From assembly GCF_010726085.1 (NCBI RefSeq), contig NZ_AP022560.1, positions 2,170,001 through 2,234,000 on the forward strand: 64,000 nucleotides of DNA, in the 5' to 3' direction. The position numbers were made by a program, and so were the translations under genes. The notes under the pieces were generated by a model. It was not told the DNA's origin, did no database searches, and saw only the letters and a program-made list of their open reading frames with translations. Every line of letters starts with the position of its first letter. Within the stretch, counting starts at the first letter, position 1. This DNA is from Mycolicibacterium moriokaense (GTDB lineage: Bacteria; Actinomycetota; Actinomycetes; Mycobacteriales; Mycobacteriaceae). Below are positions 1-7,884 of this stretch, piece by piece.

Positions 1-1
1 T

Positions 2-14
2 GGTTCCGCGAACC
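2..14. terminator. Short hairpin downstream of oppA (weak)
   Basis: GGTTC-CGC-GAACC is a perfect 5-bp inverted repeat just beyond the oppA stop on the minus strand. It may be part of a terminator, but the window edge cuts the context and there is no visible U tract. Confidence 0.25.
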
Positions 15-24
15 GTGCGCCGCG

Positions 25-1698
25 CTACTTCATGAAGCCGATCTCCGTGTAGTCCGGGTCGGCCAACCCGAACGCGCCGAAGTTCGCCAAATTGCTTCGC
101 ACCGCGATGTTTCCGCTCGACTGCGTCAGCGGGAGACTGAACACCTCTTCGAAGAGCATCTTGTCGAGTTCGTTGGCCAGTTGTCGCGCCTTCGCCGGAT
201 CCAGTTCGCCGACCGTCTCCTCGATCTTGGCGTCGATCTCCGGGCTGCTGATCTTGCCGAAGTTGCTCTCCGCATCGGTGCGATAGATCTGGGTGAGGCT
301 CGCCAACGGGAAAGCATCACCGCTCCAGGCGAATTGGGCGATGTCGAAGTTGCCGACGGTGACGTAGTCGGTGAAGAACCCGGCTGCCGGCCTGATGTCG
401 AGTTCGAGCTTGACGCCGATCTGCGCGAGGTTGTTCTGCGCGATCTGGCCGTACTGCCGCGTCCCGAGTGAGTCGAAGAGCACGTCGCGGATGACCAACT
501 GCTTGCCGTCCTTCTCACGGAACTGGCCGTTCATCCGCCAGCCGAGCCCGTCGAGCACCTTCTTCGCTTTCTCGGGGTCGAACGCCACGACACCGCTGTT
601 GTCCTGATAGCCCTCCTGGCCGGCGACGAAGATGTGGTTGTTCAGCGGGGCAGGGTTGTCGGCGAGCCCACGCTGTGTCACGGCGGCAATGGTGTTGCGG
701 TCGATGCCCATGGCGACCGCCCGTCGCAATGCCGGGTCCTCGAGGATCCGGCCCGGGGCACCGTTGAACGTGAAGTGATACCAGCCGAGGCCGGGAGCAC
801 GGCGAATCGCGATCCCGTTCGTCCGCCGCGCGATCTCCATCTCGTCGAGGGTCGCGAGACCGGTGGCGTCGATCGTGTTGTTCTGCAGCGCGGGAATCCG
901 TGCCGCATCGTCAAGAACCAGGTAGGTGATGCTGTCCAGCAGCGGTTTCTCACCCCACCATTTCGGGTTGCGCGTCAACGTGATCCGCTTCGCGCCGCGG
1001 TCGAGGTTGGAGATGATGAACGGTCCCGCCGACGGTCCAGGACCGTTGAGCTGCCCACGGTTGAAGACCTCCGCGTCGGCGGTCGACACCTTCGGCAACA
1101 ACACGGTGCTGCCCGCGAACATGCCCTTCCAGTCGGCCCACGGCTTGGCGAAGGTGACGACGGCCTGCCGGTCGTCCACCCCGCGCTCGACCTTCTCGAC
1201 CCGGTCGCAGCCGTTGGTGGCCGCGATCGCGAAGTTCTTGTCCTTACCGCTCATGGCGTTGATCTGCGACTGAATGTCCTCCCAGGTGATCGGGGTGCCG
1301 TCGCTCCAGACCGCTTTCGGGTTGATCGTGTAGGTGACGACCTGCGGGTCTGTGCTCGTCAGCTCCACGCTCGTGAAGTAGTCGGTGTTGACGGTGGCCG
1401 AACCGTCGGCGGCGATCCGGAACGCGCGCGGCATCGTGGACCGCATCAGGGAGCCGACGTCGCCGGTGTTGCCGTCGATGTGCAGCGAGTTGAAGTTCGG
1501 TGGGAAGTCGTTGAGCGCCAACCGGAGGTTGCCGCCCTGCCGCAGGTTGGCGACGTCCTGCGGGTTGATGTCGTTGGTGGTGCCGACCTCCGCGGATCCG
1601 CCCGCCGGCGGCGCCTCCTGGTTGCTGCCCGAGCAGGCGGACAGGGTCAGGGCAGCGATCACAGTTGCTACAGCTAGGCGTCGGATCCTCATGCGCAC
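25..1698 (-). CDS. oppA: Oligopeptide ABC transporter substrate-binding lipoprotein OppA
   Basis: This is a 557-residue extracytoplasmic solute-binding protein of family 5 (SBP_bac_5), which captures peptides and delivers them to the OppBC channel. The N-terminus has an arginine-rich n-region, a short hydrophobic stretch and a lipobox L-S-A-C with the lipidated Cys at residue 22, so it should be anchored to the outer face of the membrane. The SBP_5 fold fills roughly residues 60-550. Translation starts at GTG 1698 or, two codons later, at ATG 1692. It lies 5 bases behind the oppD stop and is the last gene of oppB-oppC-oppD-oppA. The order and the dual-ATPase OppD match M. tuberculosis Rv1283c-Rv1280c. 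The exact substrate (oligopeptide, dipeptide or other) cannot be read from sequence. Confidence 0.9.
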   Translation of the reverse strand: MRMRIRRLAVATVIAALTLSACSGSNQEAPPAGGSAEVGTTNDINPQDVANLRQGGNLRLALNDFPPNFNSLHIDGNTGDVGSLMRSTMPRAFRIAADGSATVNTDYFTSVELTSTDPQVVTYTINPKAVWSDGTPITWEDIQSQINAMSGKDKNFAIAATNGCDRVEKVERGVDDRQAVVTFAKPWADWKGMFAGSTVLLPKVSTADAEVFNRGQLNGPGPSAGPFIISNLDRGAKRITLTRNPKWWGEKPLLDSITYLVLDDAARIPALQNNTIDATGLATLDEMEIARRTNGIAIRRAPGLGWYHFTFNGAPGRILEDPALRRAVAMGIDRNTIAAVTQRGLADNPAPLNNHIFVAGQEGYQDNSGVVAFDPEKAKKVLDGLGWRMNGQFREKDGKQLVIRDVLFDSLGTRQYGQIAQNNLAQIGVKLELDIRPAAGFFTDYVTVGNFDIAQFAWSGDAFPLASLTQIYRTDAESNFGKISSPEIDAKIEETVGELDPAKARQLANELDKMLFEEVFSLPLTQSSGNIAVRSNLANFGAFGLADPDYTEIGFMK

Positions 1699-1703
1699 AG
1701 ACT

Positions 1704-3539
1704 CTAGCTGCGTTTCACCTCTGGCTGAGGAACTGCAGCAAGCAACCGGCGGGTGTAGTCGTGCTGCGGGCTGTTGAACACCTGGTCACCGTCGCCCTGC
1801 TCGACGATCGAACCCTTGTACATCACCGCCACCCGGTGGGCGAGATGCTTGATGACCGACAGGTCGTGGGAGACGAAGAGGTAGGACAGGTCGAACCGCT
1901 GCTGCAGGTCGAGCAGGAGGTTGATGATGCCCGCCTGGATCGACACGTCGAGCGCCGACACGGGCTCGTCGAGCGCGAGGATCTTGGGCTGCGTGGCCAA
2001 CGCCCGCGCGATCCCGATGCGCTGCTTCTGACCGCCGGAGAACTCCGCCGGGTAGCGGCTGGCATCCTCCCGTTGCAGTCCGACGATGCCGAGCAGCTCC
2101 GCCACCCTGTCGTCGATTCTATTCTTGTCGAAGCCGTTGGCGCTCAACGGTTCTGAGAGGACATCGAACACGGGGAGCCGAGGATCCAGTGACGCGACCG
2201 GATCCTGGAAGACGACCTGCAGGTCGCCGCGCAGCTCGCGGCGACCGCGCCGATCCAGCGTCGCAACGTCGTGGCCGAGCACCTCGATCGACCCCGACTG
2301 CGGGGCGGTCAGCCCAAGCACCTGGTGCAACGTCGTCGTCTTGCCCGAGCCGGATTCACCGACGATGCCCAGCGTGCGGCCCCGCTGCAGTTCGAAGCTG
2401 ACGCCGTCGACCGCACGCACCTCGCCGACGTGCCTGCGGAACACCACGCCCTTGGTCAGCTGGTACGTCTTGACGAGGTCGCGGACGCGCAGCACGACCG
2501 ACGAGTCCGGGACCTCTGCGCGGGTGGGCGGTTCGGTGGACATGCCGTAGATCTGCGCGGCGCTGCGGCCGGCGACCTGGTCGGTCCGGATGCACGCGGC
2601 AGTGTGGTCGGGGCCCATCTCGAGCAGGTCAGGCTCCTCGGCGCGGCAGTCGTCGATGGCGAGCGGGCAGCGCGGGGCGAACGGGCAGCCGGGTGGCAGC
2701 GCGGCCATCGACGGCGGGGCGCCGGGAATGGGCACCAGCCGCGACCCCTGCGCGGCGTCCAGCCGGGGGACCGAGCCGAGAAGTCCCGCGGTATAGGGCA
2801 TCCGGCGGTCGCGGTACAGCTCGGCGACGGTCGCGATCTCGACGGGCCGCCCGGCGTACATCACCAATGCGCGGTCGGCGAACTCGGCGACGACCCCGAG
2901 ATCGTGAGTGATGATCAGCACGCCGGCGCCGGTGACGTCCCGCGCGGTCTTGAGGACGTCGAGGATCTGCGCCTGCACCGTGACGTCGAGCGCGGTGGTC
3001 GGCTCGTCGCAGATCAGCAGATCGGGGTCGTTCGCGATCGCGATCGCGATGACCACCCGTTGCCGCTCGCCGCCGGACAACTCGTGTGGAAACGACCGCG
3101 CCCGGCGCTCCGGCTGGGCGATGCCGACGAGTTCGAGGAGTTCCACGGCACGGGCCCTGGCCGCCCGGCGGGTGACGTCGCGCTGGTGGACCTCGATCGC
3201 CTCGGCGATCTGATCGCCGACGGTGTAGACGGGGGTCAGCGCCGACATCGGATCCTGGAAGACCGTGCCGATCTTCTTGCCGCGTATCTCGGACATCCGT
3301 TGATCCGACAACCCGATGAGTTCGCCTCCGTGCAGTTTGATGGAGCCGGACACCGTCGCGTATTCGGGCAGCAGGCCGACGACGGCCATCGCGCTGGCCG
3401 ACTTGCCGGCACCAGACTCTCCGACCAGGGCGACGACTTCACGCGGGTTGACGTCAAAGTTCATGCCGCGCACCGCATTCACCGGGTCGGCGTCGGTGGG
3501 GAAGGCGACGGTGAGGTCGCGTACCTCCAGCAGGCTCAC
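1704..3539 (-). CDS. oppD: Oligopeptide ABC transporter dual ATPase OppD
   Basis: This 611-residue protein carries two complete ABC ATPase domains in one chain, replacing separate OppD and OppF subunits. The first domain has Walker A GESGAGKS near residue 40 and signature LSGGERQR. The second has GESGSGKT and signature FSGGQKQR. An oligopeptide-transporter C-terminal extension with a Cys-containing CPFAPRCP stretch follows the first domain. The start is taken as GTG 3539, giving V-S-L-L-E-V, because it forms a GTGA overlap with the oppC stop. The longer reading frame upstream has an unlikely Arg-rich leader. The cytoplasmic protein should power peptide import through OppBC. Length and fusion match the M. 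tuberculosis OppD. Confidence 0.92.
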   Translation of the reverse strand: MSLLEVRDLTVAFPTDADPVNAVRGMNFDVNPREVVALVGESGAGKSASAMAVVGLLPEYATVSGSIKLHGGELIGLSDQRMSEIRGKKIGTVFQDPMSALTPVYTVGDQIAEAIEVHQRDVTRRAARARAVELLELVGIAQPERRARSFPHELSGGERQRVVIAIAIANDPDLLICDEPTTALDVTVQAQILDVLKTARDVTGAGVLIITHDLGVVAEFADRALVMYAGRPVEIATVAELYRDRRMPYTAGLLGSVPRLDAAQGSRLVPIPGAPPSMAALPPGCPFAPRCPLAIDDCRAEEPDLLEMGPDHTAACIRTDQVAGRSAAQIYGMSTEPPTRAEVPDSSVVLRVRDLVKTYQLTKGVVFRRHVGEVRAVDGVSFELQRGRTLGIVGESGSGKTTTLHQVLGLTAPQSGSIEVLGHDVATLDRRGRRELRGDLQVVFQDPVASLDPRLPVFDVLSEPLSANGFDKNRIDDRVAELLGIVGLQREDASRYPAEFSGGQKQRIGIARALATQPKILALDEPVSALDVSIQAGIINLLLDLQQRFDLSYLFVSHDLSVIKHLAHRVAVMYKGSIVEQGDGDQVFNSPQHDYTRRLLAAVPQPEVKRS

Positions 3540-4459
3540 TTGCGTCGCCCCCGCAACTGCCTTGCGCTGGGATCGAGCGCGTCGCGCAGTCCGTCGCCGA
3601 CGAGGTTGGCCCACAGGATGATCAACACGAGAACGCCTGCAGGGAACAGGAATAGCCACGGGAAGGTGGTCGCGGATTTGGTGCCGTCGGCGATCAGGGT
3701 GCCCAGCGACACGTCGGGCGGCTGGATGCCGAAGCCCAGGTAGCTCAGGCCCGTCTCGGCGAGGACCGCAACGCCGACGTTGAGCGCGGTGTCGATGATG
3801 ATGATCGACGCGACGTTCGGGATGATGTGCCGAAGGATGATTCGCGTATTGCTGACGCCCATATACCTTGCGGCAGCGATGAATTCGCGGTCGCGAAGGC
3901 TCATCGTCATACCCCGCACGATGCGGGAGCTGATCATCCAGCTGAACGCGGCCAGCAGCACGATCAACCAGAGAATGTCACCTTTGGTGCGCTGCACGAC
4001 AATCGAGATGAGCAGGAAGCTCGGCACCACCAGCATGAGGTCGACGAGCCACATCAGGGTGCGGTCGCGCCAGCTGCCGAAGTAGCCCGCGATCGCGCCG
4101 ACGGTCGCCGCGATCACCGTCGAGATGAACGCCACGCAGACACCGATCAGCATGGATTTCTGCATACCGCGCAGGGTTTGGGCCAACAGATCCTGGCCGA
4201 GCGCGTTGGTGCCGAACCAGTGATCGACCGTCGGTGGCTGCTGCAGCGCGAAGTAGTCGAGATCGCTGTAGCTGTACGGCAGCAGGGGCGGCAGGGCGTA
4301 GCAGGCGACGAACATCAGGGCCAGCAGCACCAGGGACGCCACCGCCGGTTTGTTGCGCAGGAACCGACGCATCACCAGGGTGCGTCGCGACGCGAAACCT
4401 GCGACGTCGACGCCGGACTGCGCGATCGTCGATGTTTCCTCGGTTACCGGTTCGCTCAT
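3536..4459 (-). CDS. oppC: Oligopeptide ABC transporter permease OppC
   Basis: This 307-residue inner-membrane permease belongs to the binding-protein-dependent transport family (BPD_transp_1). An N-terminal cytoplasmic tail precedes the first membrane helix (about residues 38-60, [20 protein letters not shown]). The OppC_N segment, a periplasmic loop with FGTNALGQD, and then five more helices follow. The EAA-type coupling motif is seen in the stretch [20 protein letters not shown]. The start is ATG 4457-4459, chosen because it shares one base with the oppB stop (TGATG) and gives MSEPVTEE. The stop overlaps the oppD GTG. It pairs with OppB to form the transmembrane pore. Confidence 0.92.
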   Translation of the reverse strand: MSEPVTEETSTIAQSGVDVAGFASRRTLVMRRFLRNKPAVASLVLLALMFVACYALPPLLPYSYSDLDYFALQQPPTVDHWFGTNALGQDLLAQTLRGMQKSMLIGVCVAFISTVIAATVGAIAGYFGSWRDRTLMWLVDLMLVVPSFLLISIVVQRTKGDILWLIVLLAAFSWMISSRIVRGMTMSLRDREFIAAARYMGVSNTRIILRHIIPNVASIIIIDTALNVGVAVLAETGLSYLGFGIQPPDVSLGTLIADGTKSATTFPWLFLFPAGVLVLIILWANLVGDGLRDALDPSARQLRGRRK

Positions 4460-5433
4460 CAGACTCGGACTCTCGGGTCGAGCGCCGCGTAGACGATGTC
4501 GGAAAGCAGACCCGCGAGCAGGATCATGACGGCCGACAGCATGGTGATCGCCGCGACGATGTTGATGTCCTGGGTGAGGATGCCGGTCACCACCCACTCG
4601 CCGACGCCGTGCCAGCCGAAGATCTTCTCGGTGAACACCGCGCCGGTGACCAGGCCTGCGACGCTGTAGGCGAACAGCGTTGCCATCGGGATCAACGCCG
4701 TGCGCAGGCCGTGCTTGAACAGGGCGCGCCGCCTCGTCAGCCCCTTGGCGCGGGCGGTGCGGATGAAGTCCTGACCGAGGACGTCCAACATCGCGTTGCG
4801 TTGGTAGCGGCTGTATACGGCGATGGCTCCCAGCGCCAACGTGAACGTCGGCAACACCAGATGCTGAAGCCGGTCGACGAACTGGTTCCAGGCGCCTCCG
4901 ATCGCGTCCGGTGACGTCTCTCCGGTGTATTCGAAGAGTTGAAAGCCCAGCACGTTGTTGACGCCGAGTGCCGACAGAATCAGGAGATTGGCCATCACGA
5001 AGGTCGGTGTGCTGATGACCAACAGTGAGAGCACGGTGATGACTCGGTCACTGAGGCGGTACTGCCTGACAGCCCCCCATGCGCCCGCGACCACGCCGAT
5101 GATGGTCCCGACCACCGAGCCGATGACGAGCAGCCGCAGGCTGACTCCGACTCGCCGCCACAGTTCCTCCGAGACCGGCTGCCCGCCGACGGTCGTGCCG
5201 AAGTCGCCGCGGATCGCCCCGGCTGCCCAGTGCAGGTAGGCCTGCAGCGGAGGCTTGTCCAGACCGAGTTCGACGCGTTTGGCCTCGATGACGGTCTGCG
5301 GGGGGCGCGGGTTGCGGCTTTCCAGGCTTTCGAGGGGATCGAATTGGTACCAGGCGAGCAGGAACACGAACAACGACGCCAGTGCCAGCAGCACCAAGTA
5401 GTTGAGCAGCCGGCGCGCGAGGAAGCGCGTCAT
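4459..5433 (-). CDS. oppB: Oligopeptide ABC transporter permease OppB
   Basis: This 324-residue inner-membrane permease has the usual OppB arrangement: helix 1 near residues 8-28, a long extracytoplasmic loop, then the BPD_transp_1 domain from about residue 95. The coupling motif is TARAKGLTRRRALFKHGLRTAL. The start is ATG 5431-5433 (MTRFLARRL), which matches the family N-terminus. The frame stays open upstream but looks non-coding there. It is the first gene of the minus-strand opp operon, so the operon promoter should lie in 5434-5614, between it and the divergent small-protein genes. I could not pick a convincing promoter hexamer. Confidence 0.92.
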   Translation of the reverse strand: MTRFLARRLLNYLVLLALASLFVFLLAWYQFDPLESLESRNPRPPQTVIEAKRVELGLDKPPLQAYLHWAAGAIRGDFGTTVGGQPVSEELWRRVGVSLRLLVIGSVVGTIIGVVAGAWGAVRQYRLSDRVITVLSLLVISTPTFVMANLLILSALGVNNVLGFQLFEYTGETSPDAIGGAWNQFVDRLQHLVLPTFTLALGAIAVYSRYQRNAMLDVLGQDFIRTARAKGLTRRRALFKHGLRTALIPMATLFAYSVAGLVTGAVFTEKIFGWHGVGEWVVTGILTQDINIVAAITMLSAVMILLAGLLSDIVYAALDPRVRV

Positions 5434-5614
5434 CCGGTGGGTCCACACGTGGGCTGCATGCGCACAGGTTAAGAGATGCGGGCGGCTGAGCTCTGGACAA
5501 CCCGCAGGTGGCGTCCAGCGCATCTTCAGATCCGGCGCGTTCAGTGGTATTGAACTGCATTTTCACGGTGGCTGCGGCGCTGCAGAAACACTCGCGCGAG
5601 AGAGGGAACGTGAG

Positions 5615-5881
5615 ATGGGTAGTCACAAAAGGAGCAAGTCCCGGGGGGACCTCAGGGTCTGCCTGGCCACGATCGGTGCCAGCGCCGTGGTCGCGATGGC
5701 CGCGATCGGTCTGATCGTCGCGCAGGAGCACGACGGCGCCGCGGTGGCGAAGTCATCGTCGATGACAGTCGGCTCGACGAGCACGCAGACCACGCCGCCG
5801 AAGGCGCCGACTGTCGGCATCGCCAAACCCCTCATGAAGGGTCCCGCACCGCTGCCTTCCGAGGAGGAGGCCGCCAAGTAG
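5615..5881 (+). CDS. Small exported or membrane-anchored protein, paralog 1 of 3
   Basis: This 88-residue protein is of unknown function. A basic N-terminus (MGSHKRSKSRGD) precedes one hydrophobic segment at about residues 16-36 (ATIGASAVVAMAAIGLIVA), followed by a Ser/Thr/Pro/Lys-rich tail ending in acidic residues. The start ATG 5615 has an AGAGGGA Shine-Dalgarno. It is the first of three consecutive small genes that share a hydrophobic core of the type A-x-x-G-(A/T)-S-A-x-x-A-M-(A/G) and a low-complexity tail, so they look like tandem duplicates. No lipobox Cys is present. Without a cleavage site that I can name with confidence, it may be secreted or tethered. It is divergent from oppB. 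Confidence 0.65.
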   Translation: MGSHKRSKSRGDLRVCLATIGASAVVAMAAIGLIVAQEHDGAAVAKSSSMTVGSTSTQTTPPKAPTVGIAKPLMKGPAPLPSEEEAAK

Positions 5882-5977
5882 TCGTTTCACCTCTGTCCAC
5901 TTCGGTTACCCAAAGGTGTAGGGGTCAGCGTTGACCCCGTCATGCACTGTTCACGAAGACCGAATGGAGAGGTCAGG

Positions 5978-6247
5978 GTGGAATCGAAGCAGTTGAAGCT
6001 GGGCGCGGCCACGTTGGGCACCAGCGCCCTGCTCGCAATGGGCATCTTCGGCATATCGGCGAGCGGCGTGAGTTCGGCTCAAGACGAGACCGACCCCCCG
6101 CCGCCTGGTCCGGTCACCACTTCGGAGATCACGACCGGCGAAACCATCACCGAAACCGTGGCGCCCGAGGCTCCCGAGACCACGGCCGCGACGCCGCCGA
6201 TCACCACTCCACCCGAGACCGCTGCGACAGGGGCGAAGGAGTCATGA
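5978..6247 (+). CDS. Small exported Thr/Pro-rich protein, paralog 2 of 3
   Basis: This 89-residue protein is of unknown function. GTG 5978 follows a GGAGAGGTCAGG stretch that serves as Shine-Dalgarno; an in-frame ATG at 5942 is less likely. The N-terminus (VESKQLKLGAATLGTSALLAM) is a signal-like segment ending near ASGVSSA, a plausible signal peptidase I site. The remainder is Pro/Thr/Glu-rich (DPPPPGPVTT and repeated TE-T-TE units). This composition suits an extracytoplasmic, possibly O-mannosylated polypeptide, which is inference. Its TGA overlaps the ATG of the next paralog (ATGA), so the two are translationally coupled. Confidence 0.65.
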   Translation: MESKQLKLGAATLGTSALLAMGIFGISASGVSSAQDETDPPPPGPVTTSEITTGETITETVAPEAPETTAATPPITTPPETAATGAKES

Positions 6248-6471
6248 TGAACCGAATCAAGATCGCGTCCGCCGGGGTCGGTATGGCTGCAGTCGTGGCG
6301 ATGGGTGTCCTTGGTGTGGCGATGACCACCAACGATGAGGGCACCGCCACCGTCGGTGAGGGACCTGAGATCACACTGGGCGAAACCACCACGTCGTCCA
6401 CGGGGCAGACGGAAATCGAGACTCCCAGCGCCTCACCCGAGGTGACAGCGGAGCCCGCTCCGACGCCGTAG
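6244..6471 (+). CDS. Small exported Thr/Pro-rich protein, paralog 3 of 3
   Basis: This 75-residue protein of unknown function is coupled to the preceding paralog by a 4-base ATGA overlap. MMNRIKIASAGVGMAAVVAM begins a signal-like hydrophobic segment that ends near VAMTTNDEG. The tail is acidic and rich in Thr, Ser, Glu and Pro, ending in PAPTP. Hydrophobic core and tail composition match the two upstream proteins. Its stop is 3 bases from the stop of the convergent anchored protein gene. No domain is recognised. Confidence 0.65.
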   Translation: MMNRIKIASAGVGMAAVVAMGVLGVAMTTNDEGTATVGEGPEITLGETTTSSTGQTEIETPSASPEVTAEPAPTP

Positions 6472-6474
6472 CGG

Positions 6475-7014
6475 TCAGTTGTGGGGGGTAGGTCCCGGTG
6501 GTCCGGCAGGGCCAACGGGACCGATTCTCTCGTCGACGGTGTCAGCGGTTACCGCATGTCCGTTGCGGGTCGCCTGCACCGACACCTCGTCGTTGACCGC
6601 GATCAACAGAGTCGTGCGGGTCGTCGGCTGCAGATCGTAGGTCTGGGTGAAGGCGTCCGCGCTGCGCACCGTGATGCTGGTCGGCGACATGGCCGTCACG
6701 GTTCCGATCTGGGTGAGCAGGCTGGAGTAGCCGCCTTTGCCGTCTTCGACGACCAGCTCGCCGTGAAGGGCAGGTAGTGCGGACATCATCTGCGCAGACG
6801 CGAAACCGCCTGGTGGCGGGCCTGGCGGGCCATGTCCGAACGACTGTTGGGCATGCGATCCGGTGGCGGCATAGATGGCTGCACCGCCCAGTGCCGCGAT
6901 GACAACCGCCACGCCGACCGCCGTGACGGTTTCTCGTGCACCCCAGCGTTGCGCAGGCTGCGGTGCACCCCAGACCTGTTCGCTCGCCATGGGTCCAGGC
7001 TGCACGAGGTTCAT
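6475..7014 (-). CDS. Membrane-anchored protein with a C-terminal beta-domain (DUF5666-like)
   Basis: This protein is about 179 residues from ATG 7014; Met at 6990 is an alternative start. A cytoplasmic tail of about 30 residues precedes one membrane helix (TAVGVAVVIAALGGAAIYAA). A Gly/Pro-rich linker (FGHGPPGPPPGGF) follows. The C-terminal domain has the pattern G-T-V-T-A-M-S-P-T-S-I-T-V-R and then N-D-E-V-S-V-Q-A, typical of small OB/beta-barrel domains such as DUF5666. The C-terminus is again collagen-like (GPVGPAGPPGP). It is divergent from the response regulator gene and shares its promoter region, so it may be a target or an accessory sensor of that two-component system. Function is unknown and the domain name is a resemblance only. 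Confidence 0.65.
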   Translation of the reverse strand: MNLVQPGPMASEQVWGAPQPAQRWGARETVTAVGVAVVIAALGGAAIYAATGSHAQQSFGHGPPGPPPGGFASAQMMSALPALHGELVVEDGKGGYSSLLTQIGTVTAMSPTSITVRSADAFTQTYDLQPTTRTTLLIAVNDEVSVQATRNGHAVTADTVDERIGPVGPAGPPGPTPHN

Positions 7015-7053
7015 GTGCGTCGGCTGTGCACCCGATATGCGCCGGCGCAATCG

Positions 7054-7080
7054 CAGCTGGCACATTCACAGCTGGCACAT
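7054..7080. promoter_or_regulatory. Direct repeat between divergent anchored-protein and response-regulator genes
   Basis: CAGCTGGCACAT occurs twice, at 7054-7065 and 7069-7080, with a 15-base period. It lies upstream of both divergent genes. Tandem direct half-sites are what OmpR-family regulators bind, so this may be the autoregulatory operator of the response regulator encoded at 7126. This is inference. Confidence 0.45.
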
Positions 7081-7113
7081 AGACAGCGCACAGGGACCGC
7101 CCACAGCCCCGTC

Positions 7114-7119
7114 GATAAT
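7114..7119 (+). promoter_or_regulatory. -10 element for the response regulator, probable leaderless start
   Basis: GATAAT ends 6 bases before the GTG at 7126. In mycobacteria transcription usually begins 6-8 bases after the -10, so the mRNA would begin at or next to the GTG. No good -35 hexamer is seen, which fits an activator-dependent or autoregulated promoter. Confidence 0.5.
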
Positions 7120-7125
7120 GGATGT

Positions 7126-7884
7126 GTGGTCAGTTCCAACGGTTCGACGGTCAACGACACCGAGTCCGCGCGCGTCGTGATGCGTAGGGCCGACGGTAAC
7201 CCGATCCAGGTGCTGGTGGTCGACGACGAACCGGTACTCGCCGAGTTGGTGTCCATGGCCCTGCGGTACGAGGGCTGGGACATCGAGACCGCCGGCGACG
7301 GGGCCACCGCCATCGCCCTGGCCCGCCAGAACCCGCCCGATGTGGTGGTGCTTGACGTGATGCTGCCGGACATGAGCGGCTTGGACGTCCTGCACCGGCT
7401 GCGCGAACAGATCCCGGGGTTGCCGCTGTTGCTGCTGACCGCCAAGGATTCGGTCGAGGACCGGATTGCCGGTCTCACTGCCGGCGGTGATGACTACGTG
7501 ACAAAGCCGTTCAGCATCGAAGAGGTGGTGTTGCGTCTGCGCGCCCTGCTGCGCCGCACCGGGGTCGCCAGCGAGTCGGGAGGTGCGAAGCTCGTCGTCG
7601 GCGATCTGGTGCTCGACGAGGACAGTCACGAGGTGACCCGCGCGGGTGAGCTGATCACCCTTACCGCGACCGAGTTCGAGCTGTTGCGCTTCATGATGCG
7701 CAACGCGAAACATGTGCTGAGCAAGGCGCAGATCCTCGATCGGGTGTGGAGCTACGACTTCGGTGGCCGGTCCAACATCGTGGAGTTGTACGTGTCGTAT
7801 CTGCGAAAGAAGATCGACAACGGGCGCGAACCGATGATCCACACTCTGCGCGGTGCCGGCTATGTCCTCAAGCCAGCGCGCTGA
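7126..7884 (+). CDS. OmpR-family response regulator (TrcR-like)
   Basis: This 252-residue response regulator begins at GTG 7126, chosen because a -10 element sits just upstream and the regulator domain follows after about 25 residues. The receiver domain is residues 27-140. It has acidic pocket Asp33-Asp34 (VVDDE), phospho-acceptor Asp77 (VVVLDVMLPDMSG), the conserved T-A-K and the K-P-F switch. A winged-helix Trans_reg_C DNA-binding domain fills residues 155-250 (LTATEFELLRFMM, RVWSYDFGGRSNIVELYVSYLRKKI). The gene overlaps the sensor kinase gene. Pair architecture and the flavour of both proteins resemble mycobacterial TrcR/TrcS (Rv1033c/Rv1032c), but orthology was not tested. The linked glycosyltransferase genes are likely targets. 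Confidence 0.88.
   Translation: MVSSNGSTVNDTESARVVMRRADGNPIQVLVVDDEPVLAELVSMALRYEGWDIETAGDGATAIALARQNPPDVVVLDVMLPDMSGLDVLHRLREQIPGLPLLLLTAKDSVEDRIAGLTAGGDDYVTKPFSIEEVVLRLRALLRRTGVASESGGAKLVVGDLVLDEDSHEVTRAGELITLTATEFELLRFMMRNAKHVLSKAQILDRVWSYDFGGRSNIVELYVSYLRKKIDNGREPMIHTLRGAGYVLKPAR

Noticed and set aside
2271..3743. 490-codon plus-strand frame across oppD
   Set aside because: Antisense to the well-supported dual ATPase gene and rich in Arg/Gly/His with no domain.
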